A stretch of 23,745 nucleotides of DNA from an uncultured Desulfovibrio sp. (GCA_937926875.1 CALBAX010000053.1:1-23745); one strand, 5' to 3'; counted from the first letter of the stretch, positions 1 through 8,217 are shown. Numbers and translations: made by a program. The notes: generated by a model from the sequence alone, not told the origin.

Positions 1-696
1 CTGGAAGCCGTGCCCGGTGGCGAACATGTCCTGGGATGCGACACCGTAATCTTTGCCGTGGGCATGAAGACCGACCTGGCTTTCCTGGGTGAAAACGCCG
101 GTGGTCTGGAACTGACCCCCCGCAACTGGATCAAGGTGGACGAAAGTCAGCGCACCTCCAGGGCCGGTGTCTTCGCCGCCGGTGACGTGTCCGCCGGCCC
201 CGCCTCCATCGCCCGCGCCGTGGGCGACGGCCGCCGCGCCGCCTTTGCCGTGCACCAGATGCTGACCGGCACCAGCAGCCGCGTCTATGCCCTGAACGAA
301 GAAAACATGATCGAGGACTGCGACGCCATGGGCAGCGACACCGCTCCCTACGTGGTGCAGTACGCCGACATCTACGGCATCGCCCAGTATGAGAGCGTTC
401 CTTCCGAAAAGGAAGCCGAAAATGCCTGTACCAAGGCTTTTGCCGAACTCAACCTGGGTCTGACCATCGAACAGGCCCAGAAGGAAGCCGCCCGCTGCTT
501 CCACTGCGGCCACTGCAAGGCCTGCGGTACCTGCGTCGAGGACTGCCCCGGCTATGTGCTGGAAATGCGTCCTTACCAGGAAGCGGAACGGCCCGAAATG
601 GTTCATGGCGAAGAGTGCTGGCACTGCGCCAACTGCCGCACCAGCTGCCCCTGCAGCGCCATCGGCTTCACATTCCCCCTGTTCATGCAAGTCTAG
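1..696 (+). CDS. Flavin/Fe-S pyridine-nucleotide oxidoreductase, C-terminal part (5' end outside window)
   Basis: The reading frame is open from base 1, so the N-terminus lies outside the window. The visible part begins inside a GltD/NfnB-type FAD and NAD(P) binding module. A GVFAAGDV segment, the usual second FAD contact, is followed by an ARAVGDGRRAA helix. After a linker there is a two-cluster ferredoxin domain: CFHCGHCKACGTCVEDCPG, then a second cysteine set, CWHCANCRTSCPC. Known relatives pass electrons between NAD(P)H and ferredoxin or a partner Fe-S flavoenzyme in the cytosol. The partner is not shown here, but an Fe-S protein and a fumarate-reductase-like flavoprotein lie downstream on the same strand. 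I see no terminator hairpin after the stop. The family assignment is firm; the substrate is unknown. Confidence 0.82.
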   Translation: MEAVPGGEHVLGCDTVIFAVGMKTDLAFLGENAGGLELTPRNWIKVDESQRTSRAGVFAAGDVSAGPASIARAVGDGRRAAFAVHQMLTGTSSRVYALNEENMIEDCDAMGSDTAPYVVQYADIYGIAQYESVPSEKEAENACTKAFAELNLGLTIEQAQKEAARCFHCGHCKACGTCVEDCPGYVLEMRPYQEAERPEMVHGEECWHCANCRTSCPCSAIGFTFPLFMQV

Positions 697-800
697 CATA
701 TAGTTACTGTGAGATAAAAAACTTTCTCCGCATATAAAATGATCAATGTGATATTTTCTACTCTTTATAACAATTAATCAGTTCCTTTGAGAAGGAAATG

Positions 801-830
801 TTGTCCATAGTGATAGAGATACAATATATT
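801..830 (+). promoter_or_regulatory. Candidate sigma-70 promoter of the carboxylesterase
   Basis: TTGTCC (801-806) and TATATT (825-830) are separated by 18 bp in a strikingly A/T-rich spacer (697-861). Transcription would start near 837, about 25 nt before the esterase start codon. Identified by eye only. Confidence 0.4.
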
Positions 831-848
831 CAAAAAACAATCTATCAC
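810..848. promoter_or_regulatory. Inverted repeat straddling the esterase -10 region (candidate operator)
   Basis: GTGATAGA (810-817) and its exact reverse complement TCTATCAC (841-848) are separated by 23 bp. They bracket the proposed -10 box and start point, and the right arm abuts the Shine-Dalgarno AGAGGAGG. The geometry would suit a repressor or activator dimer, or a 5'-UTR stem. No regulator gene is adjacent in the window. Confidence 0.35.
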
Positions 849-861
849 AGAGGAGGTACTC

Positions 862-2475
862 ATGAATTACTCAAGAAGGAGTTTTATCAAGGGGATGGCG
901 GCATCCGTAGCTCTGCCCTTACTTACAGGGACAAGCCTGTCTTTTGCCGCACCCAAAGCGGGACCGATCATCCAGACACAAAAGGGGAAAGTTCAGGGGA
1001 TGGTCGTAGACGGGATCCATGTTTTTTTGGGCGTGCCCTGTGGCAAGCCTCCGTATGAGCCTGTTCGCCGCCTGGGGCTGCCCGAGTTTGTCGATCCCTG
1101 GTCTGGGGTCGTCCCGTGCACTCAAAAGGCCTCTCTTCCCTTGCAGGGAGGCGGTGTCATCGCTGACGGTGAAGAAGGACAGATGGCTCCTGACGGCAAG
1201 CCTCTGCCTGGCAAGAACTCCCGCATTCTCGTTGAAGGCGGTGGCGACTGCCTGCGCCTGAACATCTGGACGCCCGATCCTGGCAAGCATGTCCGCTGTC
1301 CTGTGCTGGTCTACATCCCGGGTGGCGGAAGCATGAGCTGCGACAACAGTGAGATCGACGGGACATCCTTTGCCCGCAGCGGGGTCGTCGTCGTCACCAT
1401 CAACTATCGTGTCAATGTTGACGGCTTCATGAAGATTCCCGGGGTGCCCGCCAACCTTGCCATCCGTGACATGCTGTTTGCCACGCAGTGGGTAAAGGAA
1501 AATATCGCGGCCTTTGGCGGCGACCCCGACCGCATCACCGTCATGGGCCAGTCTGCCGGGGCTACCCACATTGGTTCCATGCTGGCCTCTCCGCTGGGGG
1601 CAGGTTTGTTCGAACAGGCCATCCTGATGAGTGGCTCCCACCTTGCCCAATGGACTCCTGAACAGGCCGATACAGCGTCCAGGATCCTCTGTGACTACTG
1701 GGGCATCCCCTATACCAAAAAGGCCATCCTCGCCTTGCCTTACGACAAGCTTTTGAACTTCCGCAGGCTGCTGGCAGAAAAAGGCTCAGACCTCGAATGG
1801 GCACGGTATACCAACGGGAATACGACGCTCTTCAAGCCCTATGTTGACGGCACCGTCCTGAAGAAGCGTGTTGTTGACAGCGTCGCCGATGGTATGGGGA
1901 AAAATGTCTCCGTCATGATCGGATGTACTGCCGATGAATGGCGTTATGTCACCGCGCCTACTGGAGAAATCGACCGTCTTACCCAGAAGGATGTTCAGTT
2001 CATCCTTGATGGTATCAAGGCCAACAAGTCGCTTGCTGAAGCCTACCGTAAAAATGGCCGAGGCAAGACTGATGGTGAAATCTATACGGCTCTGCAAAGT
2101 GATATCATCTTCCGTATTCCTACCAATCGCCTTCTTGAAGCACGCGCTAAGGGCGGTGGAAAGACATGGGCCTATTCCTTTGAATGGAAAAGTGATGCCT
2201 ATAACGGAAAGATGGGTGCTGCTCACTGGTGTGACATTCCTTTTGTCTTCGATATGCTGGCTGACAAGAAGGCTTGTGGCGGATATGTCGGCGACAATCC
2301 TCCCCAGTCTCTTGCCGACAAGATGCATAAGACCTGGGTCAACTTTATTACAACAGGGAATCCCGGCTGGTCACAGTATGATCTGAAAAATCGGCCTACG
2401 ATGAAACTCAACCTTGAATACGCGCTGGCTAATGACCCGTGGCGTAAGGAACGTGAACTCCTCACCCTTCCGTAA
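862..2475 (+). CDS. Tat-exported type-B carboxylesterase (alpha/beta hydrolase)
   Basis: A 537-residue carboxylesterase/para-nitrobenzyl-esterase family protein, a family that hydrolyses carboxylic esters. The N-terminus has a twin-arginine signal (SRRSFIKG, residues 4-11, then a hydrophobic stretch ending near SFA), so the enzyme should be exported folded to the periplasm. The oxyanion-hole motif PGGGS (about 154-158), nucleophile Ser231 in GQSAG, acidic Glu359 in TADEW and His455 in GAAHW complete a plausible catalytic triad. Length is normal for the family. AGAGGAGG lies 5 bp before ATG 862 and decides the start. The gene looks more A/T-rich than its flanks, which may hint at a different history. 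It is followed by a perfect 15-bp-stem terminator and then a porin. The natural ester cannot be read from sequence. Confidence 0.9.
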   Translation: MNYSRRSFIKGMAASVALPLLTGTSLSFAAPKAGPIIQTQKGKVQGMVVDGIHVFLGVPCGKPPYEPVRRLGLPEFVDPWSGVVPCTQKASLPLQGGGVIADGEEGQMAPDGKPLPGKNSRILVEGGGDCLRLNIWTPDPGKHVRCPVLVYIPGGGSMSCDNSEIDGTSFARSGVVVVTINYRVNVDGFMKIPGVPANLAIRDMLFATQWVKENIAAFGGDPDRITVMGQSAGATHIGSMLASPLGAGLFEQAILMSGSHLAQWTPEQADTASRILCDYWGIPYTKKAILALPYDKLLNFRRLLAEKGSDLEWARYTNGNTTLFKPYVDGTVLKKRVVDSVADGMGKNVSVMIGCTADEWRYVTAPTGEIDRLTQKDVQFILDGIKANKSLAEAYRKNGRGKTDGEIYTALQSDIIFRIPTNRLLEARAKGGGKTWAYSFEWKSDAYNGKMGAAHWCDIPFVFDMLADKKACGGYVGDNPPQSLADKMHKTWVNFITTGNPGWSQYDLKNRPTMKLNLEYALANDPWRKERELLTLP

Positions 2476-2491
2476 AAGCATCCCATAAACA

Positions 2492-2528
2492 AAAGAGCAT
2501 TAACAGCTAGCCCCTGTTAATGCTCTTT
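2492..2528. terminator. Perfect 15-bp hairpin between esterase and porin
   Basis: Arms 2492-2506 and 2514-2528 are exact complements around a 7-nt loop. The right arm ends in CTTT and an A-rich stretch precedes the left arm. It looks like an intrinsic terminator for the esterase. It ends only 17 nt before the porin start codon, so it also sits in the porin leader. Confidence 0.75.
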
Positions 2529-2545
2529 AGCAAAAGGATTTAGTG

Positions 2546-4117
2546 ATGAAGTATCACCTTGTAAGGAATTTTCTCTGCCTCCTTATTGCGACTGTTCTAT
2601 ATGCAAGCCCTGCGTTCTCCATCGATTTCAAGATTGGCGGTTTTTGGACAATGGCCTTTGGTGTCGGTGATACAGGGCTGACCTCGAAACGGGATGGACA
2701 ACATGTGAACAACGGTGACGAATTCACAGCCCGCCAGCGTCTCACGCTCATCCTGAGGGCCATTGCTTCTGAAAATCTCGAAGGCCTCGTCGCCTTCAAG
2801 ATGTCCCCTCAGGTATGGGGAAGTTCGGCAACCGGCGGTGCACTCGGGGCTGATGGCAATGTCGTCAAAATCGCCCAGTCCTATGTTCAGTGGGCCGTAC
2901 CCGATTCTGACCTGAAGCTCAAAATGGGCCTCCAGTTTGTGACGCTCCCCAATGCGGCCGGCGGCACGGCCATCCATGATAACCGCGTGGCAGCCACAGT
3001 TGCCAACTATAAAATATCCGATCAGATCGGCGTAACAGCGCTCTGGATGCGCCTGCTCAATGATAACTATGGAGGAGGAGATTTCCGCTCAGACCAGAAT
3101 ACCGGCATCAGGTCCAAGGATGGTCAAAACTTCCTGGATAACATGGACCTCTTTTTCCTGAGCGTCCCCATGAATTTTGATGGTATCAAATTTGAGCCTT
3201 GGGCCATGTACGGCATCCAGGGACGCAATGCCGCCTATTTCGACACCTACTATGACAACTGGTTCGCTGATGGTGCTCCAGCTGTCGCGACCACGCCCTT
3301 TCTGGCTCGCCTGGAAGGCGGCGATGGCCTGAATATCCGCAACCTCAATCCCACCTCGAAGCCTTATGGCAATATGTTCTGGCTCGGTCTGCCTGTGACC
3401 ATCTCCGAATGGGATCCCCTGAACATAGAGTTCGACTTCAACTACGGCTTTGTTGAATCCATGGGCCGGTTTGATGTTGCTGCCCGTAACAACTGGAACG
3501 ACGTACGGCGCGGCAGCATGCAACGGCAAGGCTGGCTGGCCAAGGCCCTGATCGAATACAAGATGGACTGGGGCACTCCTGGCATCTTTGGCTGGTACGC
3601 TTCGGGTGACGATGGCAACGTCAAAAACGGCTCTGAGCGTTTGCCCTCCCTCTGTGCCTATGGCAACTTTACCTCTTTCATGGGATACGGGCAAGGATTG
3701 AGCTGGGAATCTTCATGGTTCCTGCGCGCTAAGACTCTGAGTTATGCCGGTACGTGGGGTATCGGTGCGCAGCTGAAAGACGTCAGCTTCATTGACAATC
3801 TCAAGCATACGCTGCGCGTCGCCTACTGGGGCGGGACCAACAGCCCCTCGATGGTCAAGTACATGACGCACTCTAATGCCTGGGAAAGTTCCACTAACCG
3901 TTACGACAGCCTCTACCTTACGACCAACGACGGCTTGCTGGAGTTCAACTTCCTCACCAACTGGCAGATCTATGACAACCTCGAATGCGTCGCGGAGCTG
4001 GGCTACATCGCCAACTTTATGGATGATGCGACCTGGAAGAAGGACTATTCCGGGTTTGGAAGCTATCAAAAGCAAGATGCCTGGAAAGCTCAAGTGTATT
4101 TCCAGTATACATTCTAG
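2546..4117 (+). CDS. Outer-membrane beta-barrel porin (Desulfovibrio-type)
   Basis: A 523-residue protein with a Sec signal peptide (KYHLVRN, a hydrophobic core, likely cleavage after PAFS near residue 25). The mature part has alternating aromatic/polar strands rich in Tyr, Trp, Asn and Gly. It ends in YFQYTF; a terminal phenylalanine is the standard outer-membrane barrel signature. It resembles the large trimeric porins abundant in Desulfovibrio outer membranes, which admit small hydrophilic solutes. I prefer ATG 2546 to the GTG three bases earlier because AGGA (2535-2538) is spaced 7 nt from it. With a terminator hairpin ending at 2528, transcription must read through it or start within the preceding sequence. 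The link to the esterase is by position only. Confidence 0.85.
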   Translation: MKYHLVRNFLCLLIATVLYASPAFSIDFKIGGFWTMAFGVGDTGLTSKRDGQHVNNGDEFTARQRLTLILRAIASENLEGLVAFKMSPQVWGSSATGGALGADGNVVKIAQSYVQWAVPDSDLKLKMGLQFVTLPNAAGGTAIHDNRVAATVANYKISDQIGVTALWMRLLNDNYGGGDFRSDQNTGIRSKDGQNFLDNMDLFFLSVPMNFDGIKFEPWAMYGIQGRNAAYFDTYYDNWFADGAPAVATTPFLARLEGGDGLNIRNLNPTSKPYGNMFWLGLPVTISEWDPLNIEFDFNYGFVESMGRFDVAARNNWNDVRRGSMQRQGWLAKALIEYKMDWGTPGIFGWYASGDDGNVKNGSERLPSLCAYGNFTSFMGYGQGLSWESSWFLRAKTLSYAGTWGIGAQLKDVSFIDNLKHTLRVAYWGGTNSPSMVKYMTHSNAWESSTNRYDSLYLTTNDGLLEFNFLTNWQIYDNLECVAELGYIANFMDDATWKKDYSGFGSYQKQDAWKAQVYFQYTF

Positions 4118-4135
4118 AGCATTGCCATGATCAAA

Positions 4136-4162
4136 ATGGGGTGCGGCCCAGCCGCACCCCAT
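4136..4162 (+). promoter_or_regulatory. 12-bp G+C-rich hairpin abutting the ferredoxin ribosome-binding site
   Basis: ATGGGGTGCGGC (4136-4147) and its complement (4151-4162) enclose a CCA triloop. No T tract follows, so it is a poor terminator. The Shine-Dalgarno GGAGG starts at 4163, directly after the stem. An mRNA-stabilising or translation-tuning role between the porin and ferredoxin messages is possible. Confidence 0.5.
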
Positions 4163-4176
4163 GGAGGTACAGCCCC

Positions 4177-4419
4177 ATGATCTTTTCTATCTCTCCGGCT
4201 CGCTGTACCGGCTGCGGCGCCTGCGTGGAAAAGTGTCCTCTGGACGCCCTGCGGCTCGGTGAGGACGGCAAGGCCTTCATCGCCTATGCCGACGACTGCA
4301 TGACCTGTTATATCTGTGAACGGCTGTGCCCGTCAGGCGCCATCTTCGTGCACCCGTTCCGTGAGGAACTGCCGCCTGTTTTCCCCGATATCCCCAAGGC
4401 TCTGGGCGGAGGGCTGTAA
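4177..4419 (+). CDS. Small ferredoxin, 2x[4Fe-4S]
   Basis: An 80-residue ferredoxin with two cluster motifs: CTGCGACVEKCP near the N-terminus and CMTCYICERLCP in the middle. It has no signal peptide, so it acts in the cytosol as an electron carrier or subunit. GGAGG (4163-4167) and ATG 4177 set the start; an in-frame upstream GTG at 4141 falls inside a hairpin and is unlikely. The stop is separated by one base from the next ATG, so this gene and the flavoprotein should be co-translated. The pairing recalls AprB with AprA of adenylylsulfate reductase in layout only. It probably delivers electrons to or from the flavoprotein (inference). Confidence 0.88.
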   Translation: MIFSISPARCTGCGACVEKCPLDALRLGEDGKAFIAYADDCMTCYICERLCPSGAIFVHPFREELPPVFPDIPKALGGGL

Positions 4420-4420
4420 G

Positions 4421-6142
4421 ATGAACATGCATCATATCACCACGGACGTCCTGATCATGGGCGGCGGTTCCGCCGGCCTGTGGGCCGCCTACCGCTGTTC
4501 CGAACTGGCTCCTGAAGCCCGCATCTGCATCGTGGACAAGGGCCCCCGCGACTGGGGCGGCCTGATGACCATGGCGGGCGGCGATTTTGAAGCCGTCCTC
4601 CCCCCGGACGACGTGGACGAATGGGTCCAGGATTTCATCTATTATTTCGACGGGCTCTGCGATCAGGACCTCATGGAAGAGATCCTGAAACGTTCTGCCG
4701 ACCGTCTGCATGACTATGAGCGCTTCGGCTGCGAGTTTTTCAAAAACGAAGACGGCAATATGAAATACGTCCCCCAGCGGGGACTGGACCATGTGAAGCT
4801 GTATCCGGCCCAGCTCAAGGGACGCGGCGGCGAACTGATGGTCAAGAACATCGTGCGCCAGCTCAAGCAGCGCTCCGTGGAGCGGGAGGGACGCATCCTG
4901 CTCACCGAGCTGCTGCAGCAGGACGGCCGCGTCTGCGGTGCCCTGGGCTTCGATACCATCACAGGTGGTTTCTACCGCTTCGACGCCCGGGTGGTCATCG
5001 CCGCCAGCGGCATGGGGGGCTGGAAGACCTCGTACGGCAAGAACACCCCCACCGGCGAGACCATGCAGATGGCCTATGAGGCCGGTGCCGTCCTGCAGAA
5101 CATGGAATTCGCCCGTGTCTGGAACATGCCCCGCCTTTTCGGCTGGGAAGGCCAGACTGTGCTGATGCCCCTGGGCGCGCGCTTCGTCAATGCCGCAGGC
5201 GAACCCTTCATGGAGCGCTACTCCCCCGTGCTGGGATCCAATACCGATCCCCATTACACCACCATGGCCATGGCCATGGAGATCCGGGCCGGTCGCGGCC
5301 CCATCACCTTTGATCTGAGCCGCATCCAGCAGAAGAACCTCATCCTGCTGCGCCCCCAGAACGGCTGGCAGAAACTGAACTATGACAAGCTTTCCGCCCT
5401 GGGGCTGGACCTGTTCCGGGACTCCACGGAATGGGTGCCCCAGATGACCGTTTCGTACGGCGGTCTGCGGGCCGATGCCTGGGGCAACACCGATCTGGAA
5501 GGGCTGCTGGCTGCCGGTACGGCCCGTGCCACCGAGCCCGGTGTCTACGCCGGCGGCTTCGCCCTGATGACCACGTCCGTGCTGGGCCACATGGCCGGCG
5601 AGAACGCGGCCCGCCTGCTCCAGACGCTGCCGGAAGTCAAGAGCGGCCTGTCCGACGCGGAGATCACGGCCCGCCAGCAGGCCCTGTTCGCTCCTCTGGG
5701 CAAGGAAGGCCTCACGCCCAAGGAAGTGCTGACCTCCATCCAGAAAACGGTCTTCCCCTACGGGGTCTCCATCCTCAAGAACGAACGCAGCCTGCAGGCC
5801 GCGCTCAAGGAACTGGAGCGTATCCGGGAAGAAGACCTGCCGCGCATGGTGGCGGCGGATCCGCACTATCTGCTCAAGCTGCATGAGACCCGTGGTGTGG
5901 CCTTTGTCAGCGAGATGTACGTACGTGCTTCTCTGGAACGCAAGGAGACCCGTGCGGGCCACTACCGGGAAGACTGCCCTGTACGCGACGACTCCCAGCT
6001 GGCCTGGCTCTGCCTGCGCAAGGATGCGGACAGCAGACCGGAATTCTTCCGCGTCCCCGTGCCGCTGGAACAGTACAAGCACCCTGTGACCCGATACTAC
6101 CAGGACAATTTCGTTTTCCCGGTCAGCGAAAGCGCCGGGTAA
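4421..6142 (+). CDS. FAD-dependent oxidoreductase, fumarate reductase/AprA-like flavoprotein
   Basis: A 573-residue cytosolic flavoprotein. The N-terminal Rossmann motif GGGSAGLWAAYR (about residues 13-24) followed by VDKG binds FAD. Later segments (PTGETMQMAYEAGA, FVNAAGEPFMERYSP, YGGLRADAWGNTDLEGLLAAG, GHMAGENAA) follow the fumarate reductase/succinate dehydrogenase/aspartate oxidase/AprA fold. The family's usual HGANRLGGNS-type segment is replaced by VYAGGFALMTTS, and the expected GER of the substrate domain reads GEP, so ordinary fumarate reductase or NadB function is doubtful. No haem site or signal peptide is present. GGAGGG (4408-4413) precedes the start, one base after the ferredoxin stop. 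Electrons likely pass through that ferredoxin. The substrate is unknown; an enoate is one possibility. Confidence 0.83.
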   Translation: MNMHHITTDVLIMGGGSAGLWAAYRCSELAPEARICIVDKGPRDWGGLMTMAGGDFEAVLPPDDVDEWVQDFIYYFDGLCDQDLMEEILKRSADRLHDYERFGCEFFKNEDGNMKYVPQRGLDHVKLYPAQLKGRGGELMVKNIVRQLKQRSVEREGRILLTELLQQDGRVCGALGFDTITGGFYRFDARVVIAASGMGGWKTSYGKNTPTGETMQMAYEAGAVLQNMEFARVWNMPRLFGWEGQTVLMPLGARFVNAAGEPFMERYSPVLGSNTDPHYTTMAMAMEIRAGRGPITFDLSRIQQKNLILLRPQNGWQKLNYDKLSALGLDLFRDSTEWVPQMTVSYGGLRADAWGNTDLEGLLAAGTARATEPGVYAGGFALMTTSVLGHMAGENAARLLQTLPEVKSGLSDAEITARQQALFAPLGKEGLTPKEVLTSIQKTVFPYGVSILKNERSLQAALKELERIREEDLPRMVAADPHYLLKLHETRGVAFVSEMYVRASLERKETRAGHYREDCPVRDDSQLAWLCLRKDADSRPEFFRVPVPLEQYKHPVTRYYQDNFVFPVSESAG

Positions 6143-6507
6143 CCCACCTCCCGGACGGCCCGATGCCATGCCCTCCCCCGGGCAGGAGGCCCCGCTTCCT
6201 GTCAGACGAAGGGGCGGCAGGAACGACCTGCCGCCCCTTCTGTTGTACCCAATGGATACCGGGCTCGGACAGACAGGACAAGGATGCGGACAGCTCACCG
6301 GAACATTCCGCATCACGTACACTGGAGCAGTGCCAGCCTCTTGTGTATCCGGTACTGCCAGGATGACTTCGCTTTCTCTGGAGCTGCCTGAGCTTGCCTT
6401 CCTTTCCCGACGTGGTTGGCCGGTGGAAACCCCGGGCTGCTCTCTGTTTCCGCAACTCGCTCATCCCGGATACGGGCCTTGTCCGTTCCCCGGGGAACCT
6501 TCGGCGC
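6143..6507. other. Convergent intergenic region, no gene seen
   Basis: This 365-bp stretch separates two convergent genes. It holds the flavoprotein terminator (6208-6240) and a loopless 14-bp palindrome at 6485-6498 (GTTCCCCGGGGAAC). The open frames crossing it have no recognisable protein features or ribosome-binding site. Confidence 0.6.
6208..6240 (+). terminator. Intrinsic terminator after the flavoprotein
   Basis: Arms 6208-6221 and 6227-6240 form a perfect 14-bp stem with loop AACGA, followed by TGTTGT. It closes the + strand cluster. Confidence 0.8.
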
Positions 6508-7590
6508 CTAAAGATTTTTCCAGAACAGGAAGAACGATCCAAGTCCGGATCCTTCCTCGGCCTGTTGCGCATCCTGCCCGCTTCCTTCCGCCGGAGGCTG
6601 GCCGACGATGGCGGCAGCCCTGGCCCCCAGATCCTGCACCTGCCGCAGCACGGCCTCGTCCATGCGGTACAGGGAAAACTGCCAGTTTTTGGTTTTCCCA
6701 TACAGCCAGCAGGCGGATTTGCAGCCTGTGGCCGTGTCGAGGCGGATGGACAGCAGGCGTACGTCGCTCCGGCTCCGCCAGCCCCTGTTGCCGCCGAACA
6801 AAAAATTTCCCAGTCCCCAGGCCACGAAGGTCTTGCGAGGCGAGGAGTCCAGGGTCTCGAACCCGCCATAGCAATGACTGTGGGCAAAAAGGATGATGTC
6901 CGCCCCTGCGGCGGCGAACCAATCCGCCCAGAGCCTCTGGCGCTCCGAAGCCTCGGAAAAGCCTTCGTTCCCGTCATGGGAATACAGGATGATCCAGGCA
7001 TCCGGCTCCCGGTCACGCAATGCCCGCACAGCTTCCAGCAGCTGGGGATAGGAGAGCGTGACGATCCGGGGACCGCTGCCTATCTGCGACATGGGCGATC
7101 CCGTCAGCAGATAGACCGGCGGTTCCCTTTGGGGCAAAAGGGAGAGGGGCGCAAAGGTGCCGCGATCATGCAAGCCGTTGTGGCGGATACGGGCGGCCTC
7201 CAGCACGGTCAACAGATTGGCCGCCCCCTCTTCCAGCCCATCAAACACATGGTTGTTGGCGGTACAGGCAGCGCCATTGGCAAATGCCATCTGGGGGAAC
7301 AGCAGCCCGTCGGCATGGAAGACGAAAGTATTCTGCTTGGAGACGGAAGAAAGACCGGCTATCTCGCAGTTCCACAGGAAGATGTCCGCCTGCTCCAGAC
7401 GCTGGCGGGTCAGGGGCCCGAAAAGCTCTCCCGCCTGGGGAGCCTCGAGCATCCGGCCGCCAAGCAGCACGTCTCCGGCCGCCAGGATCTCGATCACGCC
7501 TCCCGCGGCCATGGCCGGCCCCGACAGTAACAGGAGCAAGCCCGCACATCCCAACCGTTTTAGCCATGCCATGGTCATACGCTGCGCCAT
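6508..7590 (-). CDS. Exported CapA-family (poly-gamma-glutamate capsule type) metallophosphatase-fold protein
   Basis: A 360-residue protein with a Sec signal peptide (basic start, LLLLLSGPAMA, likely cleavage near residue 28). The CapA motifs follow in order: AAGDVLLGGRM, WNCEIAG, ANNHVFDG, YSHDGNEGF and FAHSHCYGG. These supply the Asp, Asn and His ligands of a calcineurin-like metal site. CapA proteins are associated with export or handling of poly-gamma-glutamate, but many members lie outside capsule operons and have no known role. No capB/capC homologue is present here, so a capsule function is not supported by context. The start is set by GGAGGGAAGGA just upstream. It is divergent from the thioesterase, with 186 bp between the starts. 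Confidence 0.85.
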   Translation of the reverse strand: MAQRMTMAWLKRLGCAGLLLLLSGPAMAAGGVIEILAAGDVLLGGRMLEAPQAGELFGPLTRQRLEQADIFLWNCEIAGLSSVSKQNTFVFHADGLLFPQMAFANGAACTANNHVFDGLEEGAANLLTVLEAARIRHNGLHDRGTFAPLSLLPQREPPVYLLTGSPMSQIGSGPRIVTLSYPQLLEAVRALRDREPDAWIILYSHDGNEGFSEASERQRLWADWFAAAGADIILFAHSHCYGGFETLDSSPRKTFVAWGLGNFLFGGNRGWRSRSDVRLLSIRLDTATGCKSACWLYGKTKNWQFSLYRMDEAVLRQVQDLGARAAAIVGQPPAEGSGQDAQQAEEGSGLGSFFLFWKNL

Positions 7591-7776
7591 GATGGTCCTT
7601 CCCTCCTCTCCCCGAACATATGTCCTGTTCCCCCTCTACGCCGGGGCAGCAGGACAGACAAGCGAAATATCTCCGGCAGGCAGTGAAAGCAGGTCAAAGT
7701 CACATGGTCTTTCTCCATGGACAGGTATATGCTGCTTTCTGCAAGGCAGACAGTCTCCAGACTGCAAGGAGGAACC

Positions 7777-8217
7777 ATGCGCATCTTCACACAGGAAATC
7801 GTCGTCTCTCCCCAGCATATCGACATCCAGAACCGTGTCAGCAACCTGTGCTACGTCCAGTGGATGCAGGATCTGGCCATCAGCCATTCCACGGCCCAGG
7901 GCTGGGGCGTGGAACGCTACGAAGCGGAAGGGCATGGCTGGGTCGTCCGTCAGCACACCATTACTTATAAACGCCCTGCCCTTGCCGGAGACGTCATCAC
8001 CGCCGCCACCTGGGTGGCCGAACTGGCCTCGCGCCAGAGCCTGCGCCGCTATCTGTTCTGGCGCGCCGCTGACCGCAGCGTCCTGGCCGAAGCGGCCACG
8101 GTCTGGGTCTATATCGACATGGCGACCGGCAGGCCTTCCCGCCTGCCTGCTTCCCTGCAATCGGCCTTCGAGGTCGTAGAAGATGACAAGGAGATCTTGC
8201 AGTGCCTGCAGGGCTAG
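7777..8217 (+). CDS. Hot-dog fold acyl-CoA thioesterase
   Basis: A 146-residue protein of the 4-hydroxybenzoyl-CoA thioesterase/YbgC-like hot-dog family, which hydrolyses acyl-CoA (or acyl-ACP) thioesters in the cytosol. The signature segment HIDIQNRVSNLCYVQWMQ carries the likely catalytic Asp16 and the aromatic residue on the central helix. ITYKRPALAGDVITAATWV and the following strands match the rest of the fold. AAGGAGG (7766-7772) fixes ATG 7777; an upstream in-frame ATG at 7717 lacks such a site. It appears monocistronic. Only a weak 6-bp hairpin (8226-8243) follows it. The acyl group is not predictable. Confidence 0.83.
   Translation: MRIFTQEIVVSPQHIDIQNRVSNLCYVQWMQDLAISHSTAQGWGVERYEAEGHGWVVRQHTITYKRPALAGDVITAATWVAELASRQSLRRYLFWRAADRSVLAEAATVWVYIDMATGRPSRLPASLQSAFEVVEDDKEILQCLQG

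Noticed and set aside
4277..6322. 681-codon open frame on the minus strand
   Set aside because: It mirrors the flavoprotein gene, is rich in His/Gly/Gln without domains, and runs into the terminator region.
6485..6498. 14-bp palindrome GTTCCCCGGGGAAC
   Set aside because: It is loopless, sits in a convergent gap, and has no gene start nearby to regulate.
6508..7590. Capsule biosynthesis locus suggested by the CapA-like gene
   Set aside because: No capB, capC or polysaccharide genes are nearby; many CapA-like proteins are unrelated to capsules.
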